From Ceratorhiza oryzae-sativae (taxonomy: Eukaryota; Basidiomycota; Agaricomycetes; Cantharellales; Ceratobasidiaceae): a DNA stretch of 64,000 nt. Within the stretch, counting starts at the first letter, position 1, and each line of letters begins with the position of its first letter. Location of the stretch: positions 1,302,001 to 1,366,000 of the forward strand of contig JARWMV010000232.1 of assembly GCA_030998015.1 (NCBI GenBank). Direction: 5' to 3'. The position numbers were made by a program, and so were the translations under genes. Shown here one piece after another: positions 16,354 to 26,794 of this stretch. The notes below the pieces were generated by a model, which was not told the origin of the DNA, did no database searches, and saw only the letters and a program-made list of their open reading frames with translations.

Positions 16354-18532
16354 TTAGCGCCTATTAGTACGAGCCCGAACCCCAGACGACGCACCCCGGA
16401 CCTGTACACCAAGTGTTTTCTCCAGCGCTCTACTCGAAAAGTACCTCACATCAACGTCGGAATCGTTTCGTAACGTCTCAAGCATAGGTACAATCGTTCG
16501 CTGCGCGACCTCGTGGCCTTCGGGCGAACCGGACGCAGCAAGTGCGCCAGCTAAATTTTCGAGACACTTAGCGACATTGAATCGGATATTAGGAATAGGA
16601 TCGGTGGCGAGTTGGAGCACGGCTGGAAGGACGCTATCCCGGATGACTTCAACGTTCAAAGTTGGCGCGATAGTCTAAATCAAGGTTAGTGAGCTGCATA
16701 TGCAGGAGGAAGTTGAATCAACATACTGTAATAGCAAATACGGTGGTCATGCGATGCAGATAGTTATTGTGGCCAGCCATTGCGAGAATTTTGGGCACAA
16801 TGGTAGTTTTTGCCCAGTCGACCCCGAAGATTTCCGTTAAACGCTTCAAGTTGACCGTGGCGGCTTCACGGATGCTATACACATTGTCACCCAACCACGA
16901 CATGCACAAGTTGCTCAACTGTTCATCAAAGAACGAGACACCAAGCTGTGTGGACAACAACGGGATGTATTCGATGATGGCTTGTCGGACACGCCATTGC
17001 TTGTCATCGGCCAACTCGATAATTGCAGGCAGGAGCGATTGAGACAGCATCTCAATACCGATCACTGCTCCTTGTGAGTCAATTTGTGTACATGGGCAGA
17101 TTGGAACAGCTTACCCCCGATTACTTGCTCCAACTTCCCAATCAGGTTCAATCGAACATCAGGAAACTCGTCCTTGAGTAGGTGCATGAACAGCGGTAGT
17201 AGGTGGTCGATCGTTCCCTCCCTGCCGAGCAATGGAGCGAGGCCAGCAATCTCCTTGCCAAGAGCAGCCCGAACGTGTTGAGAGGTGTCTGTTGAAAGAT
17301 CGCGGACACAGGGCAAAATCCGGGCGAGAATGACATCACGATCAAGTAGCTTGGAGAAACCTGAAAAGCAATGAGCAAACCAGAAGGCCGATCTGGAGCG
17401 TGATTTGGCTACCTGGGATCTGGCCAGCAGCCGCGGAGCGCACCTCGGCTTCGTTGTCTTTCAGTAGCTGTACAAATGCGCCGACCATCTCATCTCGGAT
17501 GATGTCGGGGCCAACAACAGAAGCCAACTATAATCGCCTGATCAAGCTCTGATAGCTCACAGAATAGAGTTCAACAGACCTTCATGAAATGATTGGCTAC
17601 CATGTACCGAACCCTCCAACTCTTGTCAGTGACCGCCTGGCGGATTTGAGTAAGCAGCTGGTCCTTGACCTCCGCAGGTTTGAGCTGTTCAGCAATGGCA
17701 ATGAGCGCCTCCACGGTCAGCAACCTAACCGAATCTTGATCGTCTGACGCCAATTTTCGGTAGATAGGCAACCCTTCAGAAAGCAGGTGCTCCTTGGAAA
17801 GCTTCTTGGCGAATGGCTGTTCTCCTCGTTAGCGCACAATGAACGATAGCTGTTAGTAGACAAAACTCACGCCAAGTCCCTTTGCAGCCGCGCGTCGAAC
17901 CATTGGGGTTTCGTCATGAGCCAGATTAGAGTACAGTTTTCGGAGTTCATCTTTGTGCGCAGCAGACAGAGGGTATACAGACGCGTAGAGCGCGGCAGAG
18001 GATGTGCGTGAAGTGAACCAGTCACCAGTAGAAAGCTTGCGCACGAGCGGCACGAGATTGTCTTCCGCCTGACGCGGTGACAACATCTCAGCGATCTTGT
18101 TGATCGACTCGGTAGCCTGTTTGCATTCATTGAAAATGAAAATATCGCGAGACACATGGGAGGAGAATCGTCAGCCCATAAACCTACCAATGAAGCGCGT
18201 CAGGCACGTACCTTGTCGCGTACTAGCGTTTCTTCCATCGTTGCTAATTTCTCCAAAACCGGGAGTAGCAAATGCGCATACTCGCGTCCGCCGATATATT
18301 CTTCCATTCCATTTCCGAGCTCTTCACCAATTGCAACGAGGACTTCGTCTTCGTCGTCGAGAGAGTCGAGCAGGAACGGTAGAAGCTCGTCGCGTGCACG
18401 GTGAGGCCCTAGGGCAAGTGCAATCGTGGAAACGCGATGTATAGCGTTCAAACGCAGTTGAACATCCTCTGACTTGAGCTCATCCATAAGGATGGCAATG
18501 GGATATAGCTCCTCCTGGCCGTGTTGGTCCAT
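16354..18532 (-). CDS. TPD3: Protein phosphatase 2A scaffold (A/PR65) subunit
   Basis: HEAT-repeat scaffold that holds the PP2A catalytic and B subunits. The ATG at 18532 starts [20 protein letters not shown], the conserved PR65 N-terminus. Tandem HEAT helices run to the end, for example [35 protein letters not shown] (about 16980-17010), [16 protein letters not shown] (about 16840-16890) and [19 protein letters not shown] (about 16550-16600). The last exon ends with an Arg-rich tail after [10 protein letters not shown]. The many short exons together make roughly 600 residues, the usual PR65 length of about 15 repeats. The in-frame sequence upstream of 18532 contains no earlier ATG. Identification is very secure; PP2A roles in cell cycle and septation are family knowledge. 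Confidence 0.95.
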
Positions 18533-20604
18533 GTCGTCTCTGGCAGGCGGGGATGAGCTCGGTGGCAAATGGGTCGAGGGGACAAAGAGACCTACCTCGT
18601 CGTAGTCTAATTCGAGCAGGTGATGTATGTGAGCGTCGTAGTGAGGCGTGATAAATTGTAATCGCGTATGTAACCTGCCTCTGTGGGGTGGGCTCTAGGG
18701 TTGAGGTTGTAGGTATTTGTCACACCTGTAAGCGCCGCAATTAAAGCGCTAATAAAGCAAGACCCGCTCCTTTTAGCGTACAGTAAACGAGTTCTCAATT
18801 ATTGTCCGAGTTCGATTTTTCTTTGTTGTAATCATATGCTATTTATTCTTAATTTTTAAACCCCCCAACCTAGCACCCCTCCCCCGATAAAGATAGTGTT
18901 TACCACTCGCCCATCAAGATGAGAAGAGCATATCAAAGTCCGCGCTCACTAACAAATAATAATTACCAATTGATTACGGGAATTGGGATGTTAGTTAAGC
19001 TGGCTCACAGCTGAGCTTGTTTCGCTGTTAAGTTGCCAGAGGCTATGACGGTATTTTAGGCACGTTGAGACTCCGAACCCATGTCTCTGAGTTTAAGGGG
19101 ATGAGCTCAAAGAAAACCCAGAACGTTGTTGATTACAGAGGAATCAATTTCCTAATTCGAGGTCTAAACAAACACGAAGGCGCAGGTTTTATTTGACCTG
19201 ATGTCGAACGCCGTGCCCCAGCGCAGCGAGTCAATTACACGGGAAGTGGTAGTGCAATGGGCCTTGTCACGAAGCGACATCTGTTCCACCATCACAGCGG
19301 CGCGGCCTGTGCCTCAAAGATATCAGGAGGCAACGAAAATAGTACTCCCTTGACGTTGTAGATACCAGCGTAAAGACTCAGGAGAAGGGTCTTGTCGCTG
19401 CTCCCCGGTGTCGCCTCAGGAAATTTTCCGGTTGTTGTGTGCATCCGGTGAGTGGTTCTCCACGGAAATACCTTTACTCTTCCTTAGGGCTGAATCGAGA
19501 GATGACATAGATGCTCCGGGAAAGGAATCTCGCTGGGACACGTGCGTTTTGCAGCTTTTCATCTTATCTGCTCAAGACTTACCCCAAGGTGTATAGGGAA
19601 AAGTACTTTTGGTTTCCCTATCTAAGCGTCACGCATATAGACACGACCCACTCACCCAGGCCCGAATCAATACCCATGTACTGTTCTACCCTTGGTCGGG
19701 CTCCAGTTTTTCACTCGAACCGGTTCTACTGAATACACACTAGAACGTTGTCTCTGTAAACCCAGAAACTGTATCATCGTGAATCCATATGCCATACTTG
19801 GGATACTATGATAGCGAATGAGCTGGGCGTCATGGCACATCTCATCACAAAGCTGTTTTAATCGGCGTTATGGTTGCATTATGGAAGTCCATCGAAAAGG
19901 GATTCAGCCCTAGGATTCTCATTGGTTTCGGAACTGTGGGAATGTGGAGCACATACGATCACGAGGTACATCGGTGAACACTTTGTAGCCGCAGTGGTAG
20001 ATGAAGAAGGTAAGTTGTTTTATGGTTTGGATCGCCCGGCACTAACACGGTTCGAGCTCAATCGGGAATTTGATCGTTCAGTGAAGTTTCAGTGGAAAAG
20101 GTAGACGTCATTGGGGAGGGCTATTTGATGTTTAGAGTTGAGGTTGCCACAATAGGTGGTCAGTCGAGCGTACTTGCCAGGTACACCACGCGTATTATCA
20201 AATATTCGCCATGTGATGGAATCGACGTGTCTGCTCGCGTCGCATACTTACTTCGTATTTCCTAGAGCTACATGAGAGGCCAACGACTGAAGTCCACTCG
20301 CCAGCGAAGCTAGCACGTGGGGGCATTTGGGCAATCTGGCGGCCTTGATTGCTTGTTCTTGACGAAACGTTCTGACATGTGCACGAGTGGGATGAGTCTA
20401 TATTGAAATCAAGTGCACAGTGGGCGCCATGCTCGTGTGCATTCGCTTCTTTCACTGGAATGGGTTTCAAAAGACGTAGAGATAGAAGCGATTTTATAGG
20501 AACTTATATGCGGGGGACTGAGATACACTAACGTAGTATGTAAATTATAGTAAAGATAGTGAGCAAGCATTGCAAGTAAAATAGCCAAACTGGGTCAACC
20601 TCAT
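18533..20604. other. Gene-poor spacer upstream of TPD3
   Basis: AT-richer sequence with the TPD3 promoter at its left end. Short open stretches at 19408-19732 and 19874-20104 have no recognisable domain and no convincing splice partners. I do not call a gene here. Confidence 0.4.
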
Positions 20605-23455
20605 CCTTGTGGATACTAATCGTTCAAAAGTCCAGCACATACATATTCATAGGCCGCTCACTCACTTTCTACGGAGCACAACCCCACCAACAAAAGAAAA
20701 GAGAGCATATATTGAATATATTACCAGGTTCTACCTCTCCCGGCCCACTTGTCACTCTGGCAGCCTCCCACTTCCGTAGGCAGACGCATGAAATTCTCGC
20801 TCGAGTCAGGTACTCGGCGAGGCTTCTGTAGCCCACAGGCTTGCCCGGTCAACCCACTCAGTCGTCGCGGATCACTTCAGTGCAGCCCGCCTTTCGACGA
20901 ACGCATGATCTAGCGCTCGACCCAGGTCGTTCCATCGGGCTCCGCTCGACGTCGACCGACCACCCGACCGCGTACACTAGGCACGGTGCACTCGACCTAC
21001 CAGGCGCACAGAGGGCCTCCCGGCGTCGGTCGAGCTCGTGTCTGGTACGGCCTTGACGGAAGAATGGGGGACGACGTTTTGTCCAAGCTAAGGCGCTGGT
21101 CTGGGCCGCTCATCGCGAAGGCAGCTGTGACGCGATTGGACACAACGCAGGATGAGCCGCGCAGACCAGCGATTGGGTTATAGGCGAGCAGCGCACACGT
21201 GGAGAAGCCTAGAGCTTGGGAACAGTTAACGACGTGTGGAAAGCAAGGAGGCCCTGGACTTACTGGTTGGAGGGAGCAAACCACTTGTATACAGTTAGGA
21301 AAAGGTACAGCCGATAGACAGCCCGAAGAGAGAAAAATAAACCACGACAAGAGGCCAATAATAAGGAAGAGATAAAATATCATAAAGGGATAGTCCGGCT
21401 TCCATTCTCGTCGTTCTTCTGGTTCTTGATTGGGTTTTGTTTATCGAGTAGAGTTTGAGTGGAGCTGAAAATCGCAGCTCAGTGAGCCATAGAAGACCTA
21501 TCCCATTTTCCGGGTCAAGAGCATATCTGGGTGCAAGCGTAGTACTCGCCGATTGTGTGATATCATTCGATAGCCTCTGCGTCGGTGGGCGGGACATCCG
21601 TGATCGATTGTTGAGCACTAGCAAGGGTCAGATAGGCATGCGAATATTAAACGGACAGCGAGGTTACCCACGATAAGCAAGGGCTTTATCGTACGTCAGC
21701 AATAGCAGGTGGGTTGATGTGGTAGTATCAAAGCCGATATTGAGTCGTGTGTCTTAATAGGATACACAAATCAATGTCAGCCAAGTGCGTTGACGGATGT
21801 GGATGTGGATGCAGATGTGGATAGCTTACCGTTAGTTGTAAGTCACGGGGCGGCCAAGATAGATGAATGCAACAGAAGTGAAAGGATGTATATACGTTCG
21901 AGCACGAGTGAATGTAACAGTTTAGAGGCTAGAACCGCCGTACCGGTCAGCCAACGAGCACAGTATATAGGGAAATATATGCTTACTGTCCGAACAGTTA
22001 TGTGGTCGAGCTCATCGCTCAGCGAGGTGCACTCAAGCCTCAATCGTCCTCACCTTGCGTAGCCCCAGGATATATTCTCTACCGGTGTAGGAGGAACTTG
22101 ATGCTTTATAGTTGAATTGGAGGGCGCTGGCAGATTCCTGTGGTCGAGTGCAGGAGCGGTAGATGACTAGGCTAAGAGGCGTAGGCGCAGTCAGGGGACA
22201 TCGAGCTCACCTGTATTATGCAGGTTAGCAGCTGTGGGGGAAGTAGGCCATTTGATAATTACTGTAATCTTATAAGCGTAATAGATAGCCATGGATGGTA
22301 TAAAAGTAATGGGGAGTGCATGATTGGCAAGAGAGGAGGGATGTGGTGGTTGAGTTTCTCCTCCCCCCAGTCAGACGGCCTTTCTTTATACCCTGCCAGT
22401 ATTGGACCGCGCGGAACCTGTGAAGAGCGGATATCTCTCACTTTCGGGGCGGCGCCGGCCAGCCAGTGTCCCCTATGCAGCGCCTGGCTCCGCCGATAGC
22501 CCCTATTGGTTGAGCCAGCCCTATCTTTGGAGCGTCAAGCACCGATGTGCTGCCCCTTTATCTCTTGGGCCTTCCTCTAGCAGCTATATTTTTTTTCCTT
22601 ATATGCGTCGAATAAGTTTATTCTCCGCAATAGTGGGCATTGAAATCTGCGTATGTCTGTTAACTCATTTTTTCTCTGGCTCGAAACATCCAAAATCCGT
22701 GACGTCAGCACGCATACATATCACTCCGAGCCCAGGTTCCATGTGTATTGAGATGTAGGCGTGCTAATACACGAAAAAATGTGAAGGGGATAGTCTAAGT
22801 TGATACTCGGGAGTAGCGCATCTTCGTACATTAAACAACAGGCGAAGAGTTGGCGCGGGCGTGGCGTCATCATTCAGGGTCCCATAGACGTCAAGGACAA
22901 CCCTTATGCTTCTCGGACCGAGCCCAAGCATTCTAACAGCACACACCATGTCGTTCATATGGATTGCCCTCTCCGTTGGGCAAAATGCGGAATTAAGCAG
23001 TGCTTGTAGCAGTCACTCTGTCTCGTTCCAAACAGTGATATCCTCACCAGTCGAGACTTGTATCTCGCCCAACCCATACAGCTTACCCTCCCCGAGCCTG
23101 TTTTGATACGCCCTCCCTTTCACCCCGTGATCTTGGTAGATTTATCGAATTACATGGCCTAATTACAGCCTATATGCGCCGTCAGCCCCGCTGCGCCTCG
23201 GATTTTCGCTTCGAGATGCATCAATGTCTACACTTGTCCTAAAATACGCTACTGGGGACCAGAGCGTATAGGCCGTCTCTGTCGTGCCTCCGTTACCGGA
23301 GGCAAAGTCCTCTTGCCCGGTGCACCAGATGGTGGTCTGAACAGAGCAGATGCATCCGCACAGGAGGTGAAAACAGAGACGCGAACCTTGCCCAGCATGC
23401 TGGTTGACCGATTGCTCTCCTTTTCCTCTCGGCTTTAGCCTGTGCAGGGGCCAGC
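20605..23455 (+). repeat. Dispersed repeat, copy 1 (about 2.85 kb)
   Basis: Closely similar by eye to 56515-59135, in the same orientation. Aligned blocks include CTCACTCACTTT near 20655, the block around GCAGCCTCCCACTTCCGTAG near 20760, long near-identical sequence at 21060-21180 and 21390-21720, AACCTGTGAAGAGCGGAT near 22420, and CTGTTACCGGAG to GCCTGTGCA at 23290-23445. Internal frames are broken by stops and differ between copies, so it does not look protein-coding. No LTR-type TG/CA ends or target duplication are evident. It is probably an old mobile element or a non-autonomous derivative of an unrecognised class. Confidence 0.8.
20811..21034. repeat. 224-bp GC-rich segment present only in repeat copy 1
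   Basis: In copy 2 the sequence runs directly from ATTCAGG to CTCGCGTCTGG. In copy 1 the same junction is split by 224 bp rich in GTCGA/TCGAC motifs. Short TCGAG sequences flank both edges, so it may be an insertion in copy 1 or a loss by short-homology recombination in copy 2. Confidence 0.65.
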
Positions 23456-25001
23456 CCAGTCAGATACACAAAAGCGCCTTCTGTGCAATATCCCCTTTAA
23501 TTCGTCCACCACCACCCGCTACGAGACCTTGACGTCTCTACTACTACCTCGACATGACTCACTGTACCCTCGCTGTTACAAGCACCAAGCGAGTCACCCA
23601 TCTCCACTTGGGGCAGGGGCTAACATGATGCAGCCCAGGTGGTGGGCTTACTTGGCAGAAGCTCGATGTCACGCAGAGCCCAAGCCAACTCCAGGCTTAC
23701 CGTAAGTTCTAGTTCGTTCATGTTCATCTCTCGGTTATGCTCATACTGTCTTGCGTAGAGCTCCCCGTCTACCCGCCACAGGGGCTCATAGCATAGCAAA
23801 GCAAGTCAACATGAGTATTCTACGAGAGAGCTTACAACACCTGAACTCATCGTGTTCCACCTTCAGGGCAACTCCAACCCCCCACCCCCCATGCATAGCT
23901 AGCCGCATTTGAATGGAGCCTCTGAACGCCCCTCGCCGCTGGCTGAGCGCTTGGATTTGGACAGTAAACTCTTCAGCGCGGCACTCGGTTCGACCGCGAC
24001 GCGTCGGCTGGGAGCATATCCTGGGGCCGGTGCTCACCAATGCAACTTCCTGTCCGACCTGGATTGGGACTTGTCTGGGACCTTGGGGGTGAGCGCACCT
24101 CTGTGGGTAAGCTCGCGCATGGGATTGTGTAGATGGTCCTGGGACCAGTGCTCGTCGAATGCGATCTTCTCGACAACTTGCATTGGGGCAAGTCCAAGAT
24201 CAACGCTGGAACCGAGCGCACCTCTGTGGATGAGCTCAAGCATGGAGCCAGTCGCTTACGGTCCAAGATGAACCATGAAGATCATTGGGTCATGATATGA
24301 GTGTAGGTCGACTGTTATGAGCCTCGGACAAAGGTGGCTCACCCAGCTTATAGACTGCCACTAGGCCCGTTTCTGGATGCTCATGAAGCCCCTAACCGCT
24401 ATTGCCTCGGTGTTTTGTCTCCCTTGGCTGTTGTATCCTCGCACCACACAAGCCAGAGTTAAGACTTGGCTAATGGCATCCATGTAACCCTGTTTCGTTG
24501 GCAATCAAGCCCGTGTCTCGTGTTGTCAACTCCTTTTCGTGATTCAAACCTATAGACGACTTGAATGATCGGTCGACTATTTTCGAAAGTTTGGTGCAAA
24601 AAAATACTCGGCAATTCTAGCACAGGTGCTTGGGCGATCTCGCTCTGTTCTGTTTGTTCAATCATACGAGCTCGGCGTAGTTGCGCTCTGTCGTCGCGAG
24701 CGGCAGCCGTGTGCACGAAGCGGCAACCTATCGCTGTGCAGGAATGTCAAGACATCGACAGTCAAAAGCAGCTTGCAGGCGGGCTCAGAGATTATCCCCA
24801 TCGCTCAAATAAATCCCAAACTCAGTAATGTACATTATAAACCAGAGCCAGCCTACTACTCAACTTCACTCCCCCTTCTCCCCTTTCTGGTTTTCATCAC
24901 CTTTTGCCTCAGCAAGTTCTCCCTGAGCTCACTCTCAATTCGAGCATTGGCGGCCTTTTCCTACTAACTAAATAAGCCCCACGTTAACTGAAAAAAGCTA
25001 A
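23456..25001. other. Spacer between repeat copy 1 and the PWI protein gene
   Basis: Contains a diverged tandem duplication near 24.1 kb (listed separately). Short open frames occur on both strands, but none has a domain or consistent splice sites. The right end holds the 3' region of the minus-strand PWI gene. Confidence 0.4.
24011..24246. repeat. Two-unit tandem duplication, period about 122 bp
   Basis: GAGCGCACCTCTGTGG followed by a related AGCTC..GCATGG occurs at about 24091-24121 and again at about 24213-24244. Upstream parts also align (CCTGGGGCCGGTGCTC with CCTGGGACCAGTGCTC). The copies are clearly diverged. Confidence 0.65.
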
Positions 25002-26526
25002 TCAACTCACATCCTCATCCCATCTTCCTTTTTTGCCTGATGCGGCACCTCGAATACTCAACGGCTGCACGCTCACACCTGGATCTTCGTCCTTTTGACG
25101 GGGTTCTTTGTCCTGAGACGGACTTCTGCTCCGACTACGTGTACGACGGCGTTTGCGTCCAGCTGGAGAAGGCGAGCGCACAGGCGTTGCCGAGGGAGAA
25201 CGCGTACGCCGTGTGCCGCGCCTGCTGGGGGAGCCAGGACCTCGTCGAGGAGGTGTACGTGACCGGGATCTGGACTTAGAAGGTGATCTGGACCGAGGGG
25301 AGGGACTGCGGGATGGGGAGCGACGTTTAGCCGAACGACGTGGGGAAGGTGAGCGACGAGCGGGAGAGCGCCTTCGCCGAGGTGGGGAGGGAGATCTCCT
25401 TCCACCCCTTGGTGAAGGAGAACGCCTGCTCCCTCGTGGCGGGGGTGAAGGGGACCTTCTGCCACCTCGAGACCTTGAGCGCCTGCCACCTCCACCACGC
25501 GGAGGTGACCGCCGTCGTCCTGCTGGGGAGGGGGATCTACGACGGCCACCTGGGGAAGGAGACCGACGCCGGCCGCCCGGGGAAGGAGACCGTCTAGGCG
25601 ACGGCGAACGTCTATAGCCTCTCCTCCGCGGCTCTGGTGAGCGAGTACGGCTCCTACTTCTGGACGGTGACCTGCGGCGGGGACCGCGCTGTTAGACAAC
25701 GGAACACAGGTGTTCGCTGATCAGCAACCGGCATAACTAAAACGGTATTCATGACGTACGTCTCGATCACCTGCACGTCCGCCTCCACGATTGCCCCACC
25801 CGGCATCGCGCTGCCTACCACGGAAGGAGTCTCCACCCCCACCGCGACCGCCTCGATAGCCTCCACGTCGCTCTCCGCGCTCGCGTTGACGGATCTGGGC
25901 GGATGGTCAAAATGAAATTTATTGCGAATGATAGCAGAATGCGACACACCTCGTCTAGCCGCAAGTCATGCTCGCCCCTTCGCCTAGCTTCCGCCAATGC
26001 TCGTTCGTCGGCTTCGTGTTTCTGCCGAAGCTCTTCTTTCTTCTCTTGGACAAACGATGATGGAACGCCTGCTGGAGATTTTTGAGCATCAAGCAAAAGC
26101 GACCAGAGGGCAGACATGAACGCTGGAGTTTTAGATTCCAAAAAACCGGTCAGGTTGATTTGCATCAACTTTGGATCGAGCTAGATGAAATCGTGTCAGT
26201 GTGGATTCTCGAAAACAAGCTAGGACACGCACTGGCTTGGACTCGTCTTCCAACAGACCCATCGCGTACTCAACCACAACCTCGTCTTCGAATCCGACGA
26301 GCTCAACGACTTTTTTTGTTATCCATGGTCGCATAACTTGGAGGTTGACCTTGCGCATATCGACCTTTTGGTTAAATTCGGGAGGGAATGTGAGAGACCG
26401 CATGAGCCGGTTCTCTTTGTCCGCGAATCTCCGGTCCTGAAAATACATTAGAATCTTTCGATTAGCTTATAATGTCGACTTTACCTGATCAATGGACGTC
26501 CCTTTGAAGAATCCAGCGTCGGCCAT
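25002..26526 (-). CDS. SRRM1/SRm160-like splicing co-activator (PWI + RS domain)
   Basis: Nuclear splicing and mRNA-processing factor. The ATG at 26526 starts MADAGFFKGTSIDQ, then an intron, then DRRFADKENRLMRSL. The PWI domain follows (VMRPWITKKVVELVG, VVVEYAMGLLEDE, LMQINLTGFLESKTPAFM) across about 26440-26105. A Glu/Arg-rich helix (QEKKEELRQKHEADERALAE) follows at about 26040-25980. From about 25690 to 25080 the protein is an extreme RS domain built of RRSPSP, GGRRRSPSP and RSRSRS units. The tail reads RGAASGKKGRWDEDVS, with stop at 25002. The final codons GTG AGT could also be a splice donor, so a further short exon is possible. Opposite-strand open frames here are shadows of the Arg/Ser repeats. 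Confidence 0.85.
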
Positions 26527-26794
26527 GGTGGTGGTGAGTTGGAGACAGCTTGTATCACGTGAACGGAACACTATTCGATTTCATTGGATTTTCCGTTTTC
26601 GAAACATTTATCAGAGCTTGATCATCCTCTAGGCATGCGTATTACCGCTCAGATCACTCCGCAAGGCGTCCGAAATAATCTCAGCAGCGTTTCTTTCTCT
26701 GGTTTACGCAGAAAAACAAAGACGTCCACGTGACCCGGGACCCTGGCGGAAGAGGTCGCGAATCCTGAGAGTGTGTTCATCCCAAACAACGAGC
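26527..26794. promoter_or_regulatory. Divergent promoter, PWI protein / 26795 gene
   Basis: 268 bp between two start codons pointing outwards. No TATA motif is obvious. Confidence 0.5.

Noticed and set aside
19408..20104. Short open stretches as a hypothetical gene
   Set aside because: No recognisable domain, no consistent splice sites, and composition like the surrounding non-coding DNA.
25153..25617. Plus-strand open frame rich in Arg/Glu/Gly opposite the PWI gene
   Set aside because: It is the antisense shadow of the RS-repeat coding sequence; the minus-strand frame gives RRSPSP repeats continuous with the PWI protein.
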